From: Candidatus Poribacteria bacterium
GTDB taxonomy: Bacteria; Poribacteria; WGA-4E; WGA-3G
Assembly: GCA_022820835.1 (NCBI GenBank)
Contig: JAJEET010000003.1
Location: 1 to 55,443, forward strand
Direction: 5' to 3'
DNA length: 55,443 nucleotides
Of this stretch, positions 40,137-49,408 are shown one piece after another (position 1 is the stretch's first letter; every line of letters begins with the position of its first letter). The position numbers and the translations under genes were made by a program. Under the pieces are notes generated by a model. That model searched no databases and had not been told where the DNA came from. It was given only the letters and a program-made list of their open reading frames with translations.

Positions 40137-43019
40137 CTACTTCCTGATGACCAGTTTTCGCAAGTGCGAAACACTACCCGCTTGCAGTTCGTAGAAATAG
40201 ACACCACTCGCAACACTTTCGCCTAAACCGTTGCGCCCATCCCAATACGCAGCACGACTTTTGCCCGTGTAATACCCTGCTGCTTGATGTCCAAGTCCCA
40301 ACGTGCGGACTATGATACCTTTCGTATCATAAATCGTGATTTGAACATCGCCTGCGTTCGCTAATTGATACGGTATCCATGTCTCCGGATTGAACGGATT
40401 TGGATAGTTCGCGAGGAGTACCGTCTCTTGTGGTGTCAACGCTGCAAGGAGTTGTTCCAGTACGAAGATGCCACGCTGAAAAGTGGGGTCCATTAACGCC
40501 AGTTCTCGTGCTTCACGGAGCCACTGTTCAACCTCTGCTCGCGCGAAATTAGTTGCCGCATCCCGGTTCCAAACTGTAGGTGCAACCGCAGCGTCTGCCA
40601 TTGCAGCGGCTACAAGCGTGAGATCAACGATATTAACAACACCATCTCCGTTGACATCTGCTAAATTTTCACCTGACACCTTAAAGTTAGCGGCAACAAT
40701 AGCCAAATCTTGAACATTCACGACACCATCTCCATTCACATCGCCAGCTAAGAGCATCGGTGCCGTTATTTCTCCAGTTGTAACGCGTGCGTATGAAGCC
40801 ACACCTGCACTATTAGTGAGCAGGACATCGGATAAGGTCAGTTTAGATGCTTTAGGGGCAACGACTTCAAATGTAATATTGGCAAGTGTTCCAAAACCGG
40901 TGCCACTACCAGCAAGAGATGTTGCTGCGAAGGTCACTTTATCCTCAGTAACGATATCAGGTACGGCATACGCACCCGATGGCAGATAGTCTCCATTCGT
41001 GCTTTCGATATAGCGGAGCGCGGAAGGGTCAAAACGGACGGTCGCCTGATAACCCGACACGGCATTTCCGTCTGTAATGTTCAAGGAAAGCGTGATCTGC
41101 TCCCCGATTGCGGGTGATTCGACGGTAGAAGGCGAAAATCCGACCGTTGCGTATGTTTTGGAGGGAGGCATGAACCGCCATAGAAGAGTTGTACCATCCG
41201 CACTTCCACTCGCAAGCGTATCGCTATTTGGACTGAATTTAAGGCTCAGGATCCCGTCGGTATGTCCTGTGAGCGTCCGTTCAGGTTGATTGGAAATCGT
41301 ATCCCATAGCCGGACGGTGTTATCCAAACTTCCACTTGCAAGGATATTGCCGTCAGCACTGTAGGCAAGGCTAAAGACGTAGTTCGTATGTCCTGTAAGC
41401 GTATGTTTGTGTTCAGCAAAAGCTGGGTCCCAAAGTCGAATAGTGCCGTCGTCGCTTGCACTTGCAAGTGTCGTGTCATCTGGGCTAAATAAAACCTGTC
41501 GGACGTAGTCCGTATGCCCTGTAAGTGTATGTGTTTGCTCGCCTGCATTAACATCCCATAAGAAAACATCGCCATTAGTTCCACCACTTGCAAGTGTTGT
41601 CCCGTCGGCGTTGAAGGCGATGCTGAGGATCGCATCCGTATGTCCTATAAGTGTTTTTATCTCTTGACCGGATGCGGTATCCCATAAAATAATAGCCCGG
41701 TCTAAGCTACAACTTGCGATCGTGTCCCCATCTGGACTGAATATAGCGGCTCTAACGGCATCTAAGTGTCCAGCAAGTGTCCGGATATGTGCACCGGTAG
41801 TAGCGTTCCACAAGCGGATCGTGCCGTCGTCAGCGGCACTTACGAGTGTCGCGCCATTCGGACTGAACGCAACGGCATTGATCCACCCTTCATGTCCGGT
41901 GAGCGTAATGGTTTGTGCGTTAGAGGTAGCGTCCCAGAGATAGATATTGCCATCTGCACTACCCGTTACGACGCTCCCACCGCTCGGACTAAATGTGACG
42001 GTACTGACATAATCGGTATATCCGGTGATTGTCTGTCGAAGTCCGCCGAAAACGGCATCTAATACGAGGATGTTGCCATCTGCACTCCCCGTTACGACGC
42101 TCCCACCGCTCGGACTAAAAACAACGCTGCGAACGGCCTTCGTATGCCCGGTGAGTGTCAACGTATGTTGCCCAGAGGTCGTATTCCATAATCGGACGGT
42201 AGAGTCTGCACTCGCGCTCGCGACTGAATTACCATCAGGTGAAAACGCGATGCTCAAAATTGAACCGACATGTCCAGTGAGTGTACGTTGTACGACACCA
42301 AAGGTGGTATTCCAGAAACGGATTGCGCCATCTGCCCCCGCACTGGCGAGATTTCCACCAGTTGGACTGAAAGCGAGCGTATAGACAGCATCGGTGTGTC
42401 CGGTAAGCATTCGTTGTTCCTCGCCAGTAGTGGCGTTCCACAGGCGGACAGTGGTGTCCGCGCCGCCACTTGCGATGGTGCCGCCGGAACTATAGGCAAC
42501 AGTAAAAACAGCATCCGTGTGTCCGGTGAATGTCTGCAGTTGTTCACCAGTAGCGACATTCCATAATCGGGCGGTCCCGTCAGCACTGCCACTTACGATC
42601 GTCAACCCGTCGGGGGCAAAGGCAACCCCATAAACAATTTCTGTGTGACCGGTCAATGTTTGCTGTTGCGCACCTGTAACAGCATTCCATAACCGAATGA
42701 CACCATCTCTTCCACCGCCTGCGAGCATTGTACTATCCCTGCTGAAAGCAACGCTACTGACACCTTGTATATGATCCTTAAGCAGATTGACTTCTTGGAA
42801 ATTCTCTGCATCATAAAGCCAGACACCGATAGATGTCGCGACCGCCAATCGGGTACCGTCTGGCGAGTACTTTAGTTCGCTTATCCTTCCTTTACCGAGC
42901 CGTGCTTTGGCTTCGCTTGGTAAATTAAGCGACTCGGACTGTTGAGCAAAAGAGGTTGGTAAGTATGTGTTTACAAAGACGAATAACGTCAAGAGGATTG
43001 AGAATCGTATTTTTTTCAT
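40137..43019 (-). CDS. Secreted WD40-cohesin-dockerin protein with FlgD-like sorting domain
   Basis: A 960-residue secreted protein from ATG 43019 with a signal peptide (ILLTLFVFVNTYLPTSFAQQ). Residues ~30-615 hold 14 WD40 blades, enough for two seven-bladed propellers (ARLWNVATGEQLQTFTGHTD type). Residues ~620-750 look like a cohesin domain (SPAIGEQITLSLNITDGNAV, GYQATVRFDPSALRY, FGTLANITFEV). Residues ~755-812 are a type I dockerin with two calcium loops, GDVNGDGVVNVQDL and ADVNGDGVVNIVDL. The end, NYPNPFNPETWIPYQLAN to LRKLVIRK, is the same sorting domain as the HAF array. Cohesin and dockerin in one chain suggests head-to-tail assembly into surface scaffolds. Confidence 0.85.
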   Translation of the reverse strand: MKKIRFSILLTLFVFVNTYLPTSFAQQSESLNLPSEAKARLGKGRISELKYSPDGTRLAVATSIGVWLYDAENFQEVNLLKDHIQGVSSVAFSRDSTMLAGGGRDGVIRLWNAVTGAQQQTLTGHTEIVYGVAFAPDGLTIVSGSADGTARLWNVATGEQLQTFTGHTDAVFTVAYSSGGTIASGGADTTVRLWNATTGEEQRMLTGHTDAVYTLAFSPTGGNLASAGADGAIRFWNTTFGVVQRTLTGHVGSILSIAFSPDGNSVASASADSTVRLWNTTSGQHTLTLTGHTKAVRSVVFSPSGGSVVTGSADGNILVLDAVFGGLRQTITGYTDYVSTVTFSPSGGSVVTGSADGNIYLWDATSNAQTITLTGHEGWINAVAFSPNGATLVSAADDGTIRLWNATTGAHIRTLAGHLDAVRAAIFSPDGDTIASCSLDRAIILWDTASGQEIKTLIGHTDAILSIAFNADGTTLASGGTNGDVFLWDVNAGEQTHTLTGHTDYVRQVLFSPDDTTLASASDDGTIRLWDPAFAEHKHTLTGHTNYVFSLAYSADGNILASGSLDNTVRLWDTISNQPERTLTGHTDGILSLKFSPNSDTLASGSADGTTLLWRFMPPSKTYATVGFSPSTVESPAIGEQITLSLNITDGNAVSGYQATVRFDPSALRYIESTNGDYLPSGAYAVPDIVTEDKVTFAATSLAGSGTGFGTLANITFEVVAPKASKLTLSDVLLTNSAGVASYARVTTGEITAPMLLAGDVNGDGVVNVQDLAIVAANFKVSGENLADVNGDGVVNIVDLTLVAAAMADAAVAPTVWNRDAATNFARAEVEQWLREARELALMDPTFQRGIFVLEQLLAALTPQETVLLANYPNPFNPETWIPYQLANAGDVQITIYDTKGIIVRTLGLGHQAAGYYTGKSRAAYWDGRNGLGESVASGVYFYELQAGSVSHLRKLVIRK

Positions 43020-43261
43020 TTAATGTGTTAAAACTCCTTTAGTGGTTCACTCGGCAATACGGTATAATGTTCTGTTCTCTTTTTCCTATAGAAACCCACG
43101 ACGTAAATAATCTGAGATGCCTCTTTGCCGAAACAACTTTGATCCAATTAATATCCACATCAGGACATAATAAAATTTTATTATTTAATGTGTGAGTCTG
43201 CTTCCACATTAAGCATACTCAAATGTGACTTAGAAGTCAAATTAAAATTGTAAATGAGATT

Positions 43262-44098
43262 TTACGACCAGACGAACACCTCGTTATCTTCTGGAGAATA
43301 TCCGATAAATACTGCCAAAACGATTCGGGCGCGCGTGCCTTGAACGGGCGGCACTTCATGGATGCATCGGGTGTTGAAAAAGTAGAGGTCTCCCTGCTGC
43401 AAATCGACCTGATAGTTCTCTATGCCGTTCTCAGCTGCGTATCGGTCAAAGGTCTCCTCGGCGATATAGGGTTGAATATCTTCGGACCAGAGACACCGAT
43501 GTAGGATGGCTTGCGTGCCTTCTCCGTTTTCGTCGGCATTCTGGACGCATAGTACGCCAGCGAACTGGTGCTCGAAACGATAAACGGCATAGTCGGTGCG
43601 CTGCTCACGGTATTTGACGTGATCAATATGTGGTTTGTAACTATGTGTTTCGTAGTGGACACGAAAAATCGCGGGACCGTAACGTGCACCATCAGCTTCG
43701 CGAGCGACCTTCACCTCTTTTCCGGGAGAAAGTGCCGTGAGTGATTCGTAGATGAGATCAACTGGATTATCGAAGCCGTTAAATAGGAAACTAAAGAGGA
43801 GTTCGGTTGCTTTCGCGTGTGCCAAAAATTTCGCTTTATCGCTGCCGCGGTTTCCGAGACTCGTACCGATATCGATTCGAGTGCGTTTGTCAGGAGAGTT
43901 GACGATCGCTTCGTCACGCATCAACCCCATATTCGTGAACCGTTCTATGAGTCCTTGACACTGCGCCGGCGAATATGCGTTCCGAAGAATGATAGCGGGC
44001 ACTTCAGCTTGGGAGAGGGCATAAATCGGGTCGCTATAGGTCTGGCAAACCGTTTCAAGGTCAGGCTCAGCAGGGAGCCAATTAGTTTGGGCGTTCAT
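43262..44098 (-). CDS. Fe(II)/2-oxoglutarate-type oxygenase
   Basis: A 278-residue protein. ATG 44098 (MNAQTN) has GGGAGG upstream; an earlier ATG at 44113 overlaps that site. The jelly-roll metal motif is HxD in YKPHIDHV, with the distal His in FFNTRCIHEVPPVQGTRARI, where the final Arg would bind 2-oxoglutarate. It is not a close PhyH member but the same superfamily. It is the last gene of the cluster with aspartate kinase and two PhyH proteins, after a 127-bp gap filled by a palindromic repeat. Confidence 0.75.
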   Translation of the reverse strand: MNAQTNWLPAEPDLETVCQTYSDPIYALSQAEVPAIILRNAYSPAQCQGLIERFTNMGLMRDEAIVNSPDKRTRIDIGTSLGNRGSDKAKFLAHAKATELLFSFLFNGFDNPVDLIYESLTALSPGKEVKVAREADGARYGPAIFRVHYETHSYKPHIDHVKYREQRTDYAVYRFEHQFAGVLCVQNADENGEGTQAILHRCLWSEDIQPYIAEETFDRYAAENGIENYQVDLQQGDLYFFNTRCIHEVPPVQGTRARIVLAVFIGYSPEDNEVFVWS

Positions 44099-44136
44099 CG
44101 AAACCTCCCTCATGAACTATTTTACTTCTCATTCGT

Positions 44137-44222
44137 TATCAGTCCAGATCAGACTGTGGTGGACAAAACCTTTGCAACCGCCAGAAGGCTTAACTGACAA
44201 CTGATAACCGATAACTAAAAAC
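44137..44222. repeat. TTATCAGT palindromic repeat
   Basis: TCGTTATCAGT near 44133 pairs with ACTGACAACTGATAACCGA near 44193. It is the same family as 39895-40135. It lies between two oxygenase genes. Confidence 0.5.
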
Positions 44223-44225
44223 CAT

Positions 44226-45065
44226 TTAGAACCTCGGATTGAAGAGATAATCGTAATCATCTATCTTTTCCGTAGCGAAGTCAATGAACTCAGCATTAGG
44301 GTCGAGATCGCTATTTTCAAAAGCGACTTCGCATCCAGTTTTATACTTCAATTTACGGTTAGATTTGAGCCAAGAGACCCGATGAATCATCGCTATCATG
44401 TGGCGTGGTTCAGCAGATAGATTGGGGACACCGCGATGCCACAACCGTATGTCGCGAATCAAGACACTCCCTTTCTTGGCGTTCCCACGGACAGGCGGCG
44501 CGATTTTACGACGTTCCTCCTCATGTTCTTTGTCTATCTGTCGTCCGCTGACATCCAGATGTGAACCGGGCCAAAGTTCGACGCTACCGTTCTCTTCACT
44601 CGTATCTTGGGGTGAGATGTTGACAACGACTTGTGCCGCTGGGTGCGCGACTTCTTGGTCTAACCAGAGGTGATCGCCATCTCGATGGAGGGGTTGCGTT
44701 GTGCTGCCCGGGCAGTTCGTATTGCCGTTGTAAAAATTATTGTAAACGCCCGCACCGAGGAGTGCCTTCGTCACTTGTACAACATAAGGATTCGCGACAA
44801 TATCTCTGAAAATATACGGTGCGAAAGGCGGAGGACCCTGTTGAAGATGTCCCTTAAGACCACCCGCACCGCCCCATTTCTCGGCTTTAATGAGGATCTG
44901 CGCGTCCGCGTCCATCCGTTCGCGTAGGATGTCCAAGTGTTCATGGTTGATGACGTTCGCTAAAACAACGTAACCGTCAACGCGGAGTGCCTGAACGGCT
45001 CGGTCCACATGCGCCTCTGTTAGTTTTTCTGACGCCAATTCTTGCGGTTGAACAGTTATAACCAT
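44226..45065 (-). CDS. Phytanoyl-CoA dioxygenase family protein
   Basis: A 279-residue Fe(II)/2OG oxygenase of the PhyH family, which hydroxylates lipids, amino acids or natural products. Metal ligands are H and D in TQPLHRDGDHLW and the distal His in DIRLWHRGVPN, followed by an Arg-containing RHMIAMIHRVSW. ATG 45065 follows GGGAAGGG and starts 11 bp after the aspartate kinase stop; TTG 45083 would overlap that stop. Co-transcription with the kinase is likely. The substrate is unknown. Confidence 0.85.
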   Translation of the reverse strand: MVITVQPQELASEKLTEAHVDRAVQALRVDGYVVLANVINHEHLDILRERMDADAQILIKAEKWGGAGGLKGHLQQGPPPFAPYIFRDIVANPYVVQVTKALLGAGVYNNFYNGNTNCPGSTTQPLHRDGDHLWLDQEVAHPAAQVVVNISPQDTSEENGSVELWPGSHLDVSGRQIDKEHEEERRKIAPPVRGNAKKGSVLIRDIRLWHRGVPNLSAEPRHMIAMIHRVSWLKSNRKLKYKTGCEVAFENSDLDPNAEFIDFATEKIDDYDYLFNPRF

Positions 45066-45076
45066 AGTCCCTTCCC

Positions 45077-46432
45077 TTAACAATCAAAAAATTCAGTATA
45101 AAGTGCTTGAACAGCCGTCTCCATATCTTTGGACTTTATGCCGAACATCATACTAACTTCGTTTGAGCCTTGATTAATCATTTCAATGTTCACACTGGCA
45201 CCTGCTAACGCGCCTGTTGCGCGGGAGGCGATGCCGACTGTATGTCGCATGCCTTCACCGACCACCATGACCAACGAGAGTCCACGCTCTACAAAAATAT
45301 CTTCAGGCGCAAGTGTTTGCCGAATCTGCTCGATAACGCGCTTCTCTTTCTCCACCGTGAGGCTCTCTTCGCGAATGATGACGGACATATTATCTATGCC
45401 AGACGGAACGTGTTCAAAAGAGATGTCTTCGGCTTCCAATATCTGTAGCAACCGTCGTCCAAACCCAATTTCACGGTTCATAAGGTATTTGCTGAGATAG
45501 ACACAGCAGACGCTGTCCATCGCGGCAATCCCGACAACTGGAATCTCGGTTGACGCTCGGCTTGGAACGATTAAAGTTCCCTCTGCTTGCGGGTTGTTCG
45601 TGTTTTTGATGTTGACAGGCACTTGTGCCCGATAGACGGGTTCGAGTGCTTCATCGTGAAAGACAGAGAACCCCGCATAAGAGAGCTCACGCATCTCGCG
45701 ATAGGTGAGTTCGGCGATTGGCGCGGGATTCTTAATGATCGACGGGTTCGCCGCGAACACGGAATCGACATCCGTAAAGTTTTCATAGACCGCTGCGCGA
45801 ACGGCACCCGCGAGAATCGCACCGGTAATATCTGACCCGCCGCGCGAGAAGGTGACGACGTTCCCCTGTTTTGAATAACCGAAAAAACCGGGGAAAATAG
45901 TGATACCGGGGCGTTCTTGTAGGTTGCGCAGCCTCCCAAACGCCTCTGGTAGCACTTGCGCATTGCCCGGTTCGTCGGACAAGAGTAACCCTGCATCCTT
46001 CGGATTCACATAGTGTGCCTCCACACCGCGTGCCTGTAGTACTTGTGCAATGAGGCGTGCACAGTTATCCTCGCCACCTGCCTTCATTGTGTCCATATAG
46101 AGGTCGGCATCGGTGCTACTGCTTTCGAGCCGTTCCATAAGATCGCTGGCGATAGGGTCTGAACTCTCGGATGGGAGTCCTAATTCAGAAATGATGCTTC
46201 GGTAGCGTTCAATTGCTTCGGCACATTCGGATGCCCCAAGTTTTCCAGCGAGTCGTTCTGATGCCGCTGCAATGAGTAGATCGGTCACTTTGATGTCTTG
46301 AGTGTAGCGTTTTCCGGGTGCGGAGACGACAATCAGGCGACGTTCCGAATCAGCGGTGATGATGTCGCAAACGCGGCGTACCTGCTCCGCTGTCGCAAGC
46401 GAACTCCCGCCAAATTTAGATACTTTTAGCAA
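45077..46432 (-). CDS. lysC: Aspartate kinase
   Basis: A 451-residue kinase making aspartyl phosphate, the first step to lysine, threonine and methionine. The N-terminal kinase motif is SKFGGSSLA; RGGSDITGAILA and FTDVDSVFAANPSI follow. Two ACT domains at the C-terminus (from about residue 300) are the usual allosteric sites. The start is TTG 46432 with GGAGG 6 nt upstream; no in-frame ATG is suitable. It sits 17 bp after one PhyH gene and 11 bp before another. The setting recalls ectoine clusters, where a dedicated kinase accompanies a PhyH hydroxylase, but no ectABC genes are present, so this is a loose parallel. Confidence 0.9.
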   Translation of the reverse strand: MLKVSKFGGSSLATAEQVRRVCDIITADSERRLIVVSAPGKRYTQDIKVTDLLIAAASERLAGKLGASECAEAIERYRSIISELGLPSESSDPIASDLMERLESSSTDADLYMDTMKAGGEDNCARLIAQVLQARGVEAHYVNPKDAGLLLSDEPGNAQVLPEAFGRLRNLQERPGITIFPGFFGYSKQGNVVTFSRGGSDITGAILAGAVRAAVYENFTDVDSVFAANPSIIKNPAPIAELTYREMRELSYAGFSVFHDEALEPVYRAQVPVNIKNTNNPQAEGTLIVPSRASTEIPVVGIAAMDSVCCVYLSKYLMNREIGFGRRLLQILEAEDISFEHVPSGIDNMSVIIREESLTVEKEKRVIEQIRQTLAPEDIFVERGLSLVMVVGEGMRHTVGIASRATGALAGASVNIEMINQGSNEVSMMFGIKSKDMETAVQALYTEFFDC

Positions 46433-46449
46433 TCTGGTCCTCCATCATT

Positions 46450-47169
46450 TTATTTCTTCAGATGTGAGACGTGTGTGCCTTCATCGGGTTCAAATCGCTG
46501 TGAATGTTCCCCCATGTAATGACATATAAAACTCCGTCGCCACCTGTCATTTGTTTTGTTCATATAGGAACCGTGAATGACTTTGCCATCAAAGAAAAGC
46601 GCGTCACCGGGAGCCATATCAATCCCTACCTCTTCTGTATCCCCCGGTTTGACGACTTGGACGTTTGTAAACGAAATAGCGGTGTCCGCCGCTTCAACGT
46701 TCAATACGCCGTTTTGATGAGAGTATGGAATAAGTACCATACGTCCAACAGCCTCGTCGGATCTATCCAATGCAACCCAAGCACCGATAAGCGGATCAAT
46801 AGTGATGTACTGTTCGTCTTGATGTAGTGCTTGACCTCGCGCACCAGGTGGTTTGAAATAGAGCATCGTTTGTAACAATACCGGCGTATCCTCAAGGAGC
46901 TGCTCCGTGACGGTAAGCAGATTGGTATCCGTTGCCCATTCTTGGGTCAACTCGTCCCAAACGTGCATATTAATCATACGCGGGAATTGATGATTCGGGT
47001 CATCCAGATAGTCGGTTGTACCGCCGGTGTCCCCAGGTTTCGGACCTTCTGCCCGACGATTCATATAGTGCTCACGCATTGATGTGACTCTGGCTGCATC
47101 AAAGAGGTTAGGTATTACGACGAAACCTTGTTCTTTATAGTGGTCTCGCTGTTGCGGGGTTAGGTGCAT
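46450..47169 (-). CDS. Phytanoyl-CoA dioxygenase family protein
   Basis: A 239-residue PhyH-family oxygenase. It opens with the family start LTPQQRDHYKEQGFVVIPNL. Metal ligands are H and D in ALHQDEQYI, with the distal His in DGKVIHGSYMNKT and an Arg in DRWRRSFICHYM. AGGAG lies 9 nt before ATG 47169, whereas TTG 47175 is too close. It is the first gene of the minus-strand cluster and probably transcribed with the aspartate kinase. Confidence 0.85.
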   Translation of the reverse strand: MHLTPQQRDHYKEQGFVVIPNLFDAARVTSMREHYMNRRAEGPKPGDTGGTTDYLDDPNHQFPRMINMHVWDELTQEWATDTNLLTVTEQLLEDTPVLLQTMLYFKPPGARGQALHQDEQYITIDPLIGAWVALDRSDEAVGRMVLIPYSHQNGVLNVEAADTAISFTNVQVVKPGDTEEVGIDMAPGDALFFDGKVIHGSYMNKTNDRWRRSFICHYMGEHSQRFEPDEGTHVSHLKK

Positions 47170-47320
47170 GGACAAGTTCTCCTGCAGTCTGTTGTCCGTC
47201 TCGGATAATGTTTTTGCGTCTGTCTATTAATTTTATGGTAATTTGGGATATTTGTCAAAGTTTTTTCTCTGTGTGCGGAAAGTTTGGTTTCTTGTAAACA
47301 GATCGAAAACCAATTAACGC

Positions 47321-47644
47321 TTGCATATTCCTGAAAAACTGTTTCAACTGATGGTAAATATGGCGGGACGTTCTAATTTCGGTGGAGGTTTACTAAAAAT
47401 CCAGACCTATGAAGTTTCGGAATTGCTGTGTTTAGATCCAAAAATCTTCGCATTTGAAAATGAAACGATATTCACATCAACTGCATGGGAAATGCTCAAC
47501 CCCTCAGATGACCGCAGCTTTCTTGACACAATCATTTTCGACACCCTCGGACTCACACAAGGTGAACGCGATGGGGTCTATGAAGCGGTTGTAAATCTCG
47601 TAGAATCACGCTTACGAAAAGCGCGGAGTCTGAAGGGGAAATAG
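47321..47644 (+). pseudogene. C-terminal fragment of an Eco57I-type DNA methyltransferase
   Basis: A 107-codon frame with GRSNFGGGLLKIQTYEVSEL at the start and RSFLDTIIFDTLGLTQGERD plus VYEAVVNLVESRLRKA at the end. In my recollection this is the target-recognition tail of class I N6-adenine methylases of the Eco57I type. An in-frame stop lies just upstream and the preceding 140 bp shows no methylase sequence, so the catalytic part is gone. The first codon is a TTG without a ribosome site. It is probably a relic. Confidence 0.6.
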
Positions 47645-47740
47645 GGAGTGAATAAGATTCTTGAAATTCGGTTGATATTTGTTTGCTATATGTGGTATCC
47701 TTAACCTCAAGTAACCCTGATTGTGAAAGGAGGAACAGTG

Positions 47741-49405
47741 ATGCAAGGATTGCGTTTTGGATCTGCGGATGCTTCTTATACCCCCCCTAACTTCATGTAC
47801 CGTAACATAGATAATCAGGCGGAAACGTATAACGATCGAGGCTCTGGTAACATAGATAATCAGGCGGAAACGTATAACGATCGAGGCATTGCTTATTGCC
47901 AAAATGGTGAGTATAATCAAGCAATAGACTCCTTTAGTAAAGCAATGGAACTGGATCCAAATTATGTGGAAGTATACAACAATCGCGGTATTGCTTACAG
48001 CACTAAAGGCGATTTCGACAATGCTATCAAGGACTTCAATAAGGCGATACAACTCAAACCGGATTACGCCAATGCTTACAACGGTCGTGGATTTGCTTAC
48101 GCCAGTAAAGACGATTTCGATAACGCCATAGAAAACTTTGATAATGCTATAAAAGACTTTAATAAAGTAATACAACTACAACCCAATTATGTCAACGCCT
48201 ATCATAATCGGGGCACTGCTTACCTCAACCAAGGCGAGTACAACCAAGCCATTAAAGACTTCAGCAAGGCTATTGATCTGAATTTGGAGCATGTTGTCCT
48301 TGCTTACAGAGGGCGCGGCTTGGCTTACTATGCAGAAGGCAAGTTTTACCGCGCAGTCGATGACTTTAGCAAAGTCATAAGCCTCACACCTGACGATACA
48401 TTTGCCTACTATGGCCGCGGGATGGCTTACCGCAATCTGCTGGTTTTTGAGAAATCCATCCAGGACTTTAGCACGGCGATACGTCTCAAACCCGATGCGG
48501 CTGCCGATAGATATAAAGAACGCGGTATAACCTACCACAACAAAGGGGACGTAGACAAGGCGATTGAAGACTATAACGATGCGATAACACTGAATCCAGG
48601 ATTTGCTGAAGCTTATACGGGGCGCGGCCAAGCTTACTGTGATAAAGGCGAGGTGAACAAGGCGATTGAAGATTACAATAAGGCGATTGAACTCAACCCA
48701 AAATCTGCTGAACCCTATACCTGCCGCGGTCTCATCTACAACGAACAAGGCGAGATAGACAAAGCGATCGAAGATCATAGTCAGGCAATCGCCTGCAACC
48801 CAGAATTTGCTGAAGCGTACGTTAATCGAGGGCAGGCTTACTACGCTAAAAACGAATTGGACCAGGCGATCGCAGATTATGACAAAGCCATAGAGATCAA
48901 TTCAGAACTTGTGGAGGCGTACACACATCGGGGCAATGCATATCGCGCCAAAGCCGAGTTAAACAGCGCAATTGCGGATTATACCGAAGCACTAACACGC
49001 AGACCAAGGGTCCCCGAATCTTATTACACAAGGGGTGAGGCGTGGTTGCTTGCGAAAAGTTGGGAAGAGGCGAAGACTGACTTTACAGCTGCACTCCTAC
49101 AAGAAGTGGATGTCGCCGCTGCGTTTCACAATACCCACAGGAGCATTACTGCCTTTGAGGAGAAGATAGGAAGTCGTTTGCCGAAAGAGATTGTAACGTT
49201 GTTGACACCGCGGAGCAAACCGTTTGAACTTGATAAAGATGCGCGGATCGCGTTGGGAATGAAGTATTATGGAAACGACGAACTCAGCAGTGGCCTGGCC
49301 TCAAAACTTGCAGGTATCCCACGCGTGGAATTCATATTTCTGATGGGGGATTACGGACTCTCACCGTTTGGTGATGAGGAAGAGTACGCCAAAAGCGGAT
49401 TTTAA
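47741..49405 (+). CDS. TPR protein ending in a UPF0175-like antitoxin domain
   Basis: A 554-residue protein. ATG 47741 follows AAAGGAGG; GTG 47723 overlaps that site. About twelve TPR units fill residues ~30-455 (AYTGRGQAYCDKGEVNKAIE style). A linker (AAFHNTHRSITAFEEKIGSR) is followed from about residue 493 by DARIALGMKYYGNDELSSGL and ASKLAGIPRVEFIFLMGDYG. This is the helix pattern of UPF0175 antitoxins. The next gene, 3 bp away, is a DUF3368 PIN-type protein, the usual partner of UPF0175. I therefore read it as an antitoxin carrying a TPR protein-interaction arm. Near the N-terminus a 45-bp unit is duplicated. Confidence 0.75.
   Translation: MQGLRFGSADASYTPPNFMYRNIDNQAETYNDRGSGNIDNQAETYNDRGIAYCQNGEYNQAIDSFSKAMELDPNYVEVYNNRGIAYSTKGDFDNAIKDFNKAIQLKPDYANAYNGRGFAYASKDDFDNAIENFDNAIKDFNKVIQLQPNYVNAYHNRGTAYLNQGEYNQAIKDFSKAIDLNLEHVVLAYRGRGLAYYAEGKFYRAVDDFSKVISLTPDDTFAYYGRGMAYRNLLVFEKSIQDFSTAIRLKPDAAADRYKERGITYHNKGDVDKAIEDYNDAITLNPGFAEAYTGRGQAYCDKGEVNKAIEDYNKAIELNPKSAEPYTCRGLIYNEQGEIDKAIEDHSQAIACNPEFAEAYVNRGQAYYAKNELDQAIADYDKAIEINSELVEAYTHRGNAYRAKAELNSAIADYTEALTRRPRVPESYYTRGEAWLLAKSWEEAKTDFTAALLQEVDVAAAFHNTHRSITAFEEKIGSRLPKEIVTLLTPRSKPFELDKDARIALGMKYYGNDELSSGLASKLAGIPRVEFIFLMGDYGLSPFGDEEEYAKSGF
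47802..47887 (+). repeat. In-frame 41-bp direct repeat at 45-bp period
   Basis: GTAACATAGATAATCAGGCG through CGATCGAGGC occurs at 47802-47842 and, identical, at 47847-47887. It duplicates NIDNQAETYNDRG in the TPR-UPF0175 protein. Perfect identity suggests a recent event. Confidence 0.85.
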
Positions 49406-49408
49406 AGA

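Noticed and set aside
45077..46432. Ectoine biosynthesis cluster
   Set aside because: An aspartate kinase beside PhyH proteins recalls one, but ectA, ectB and ectC are absent and the PhyH proteins show no specific resemblance to EctD that I can establish.
47612..48175. Minus-strand frame of 187 codons opposite the TPR gene
   Set aside because: The repetitive hydrophobic peptide arises from the antisense of TPR repeats. A second such frame lies at 48176-48778.
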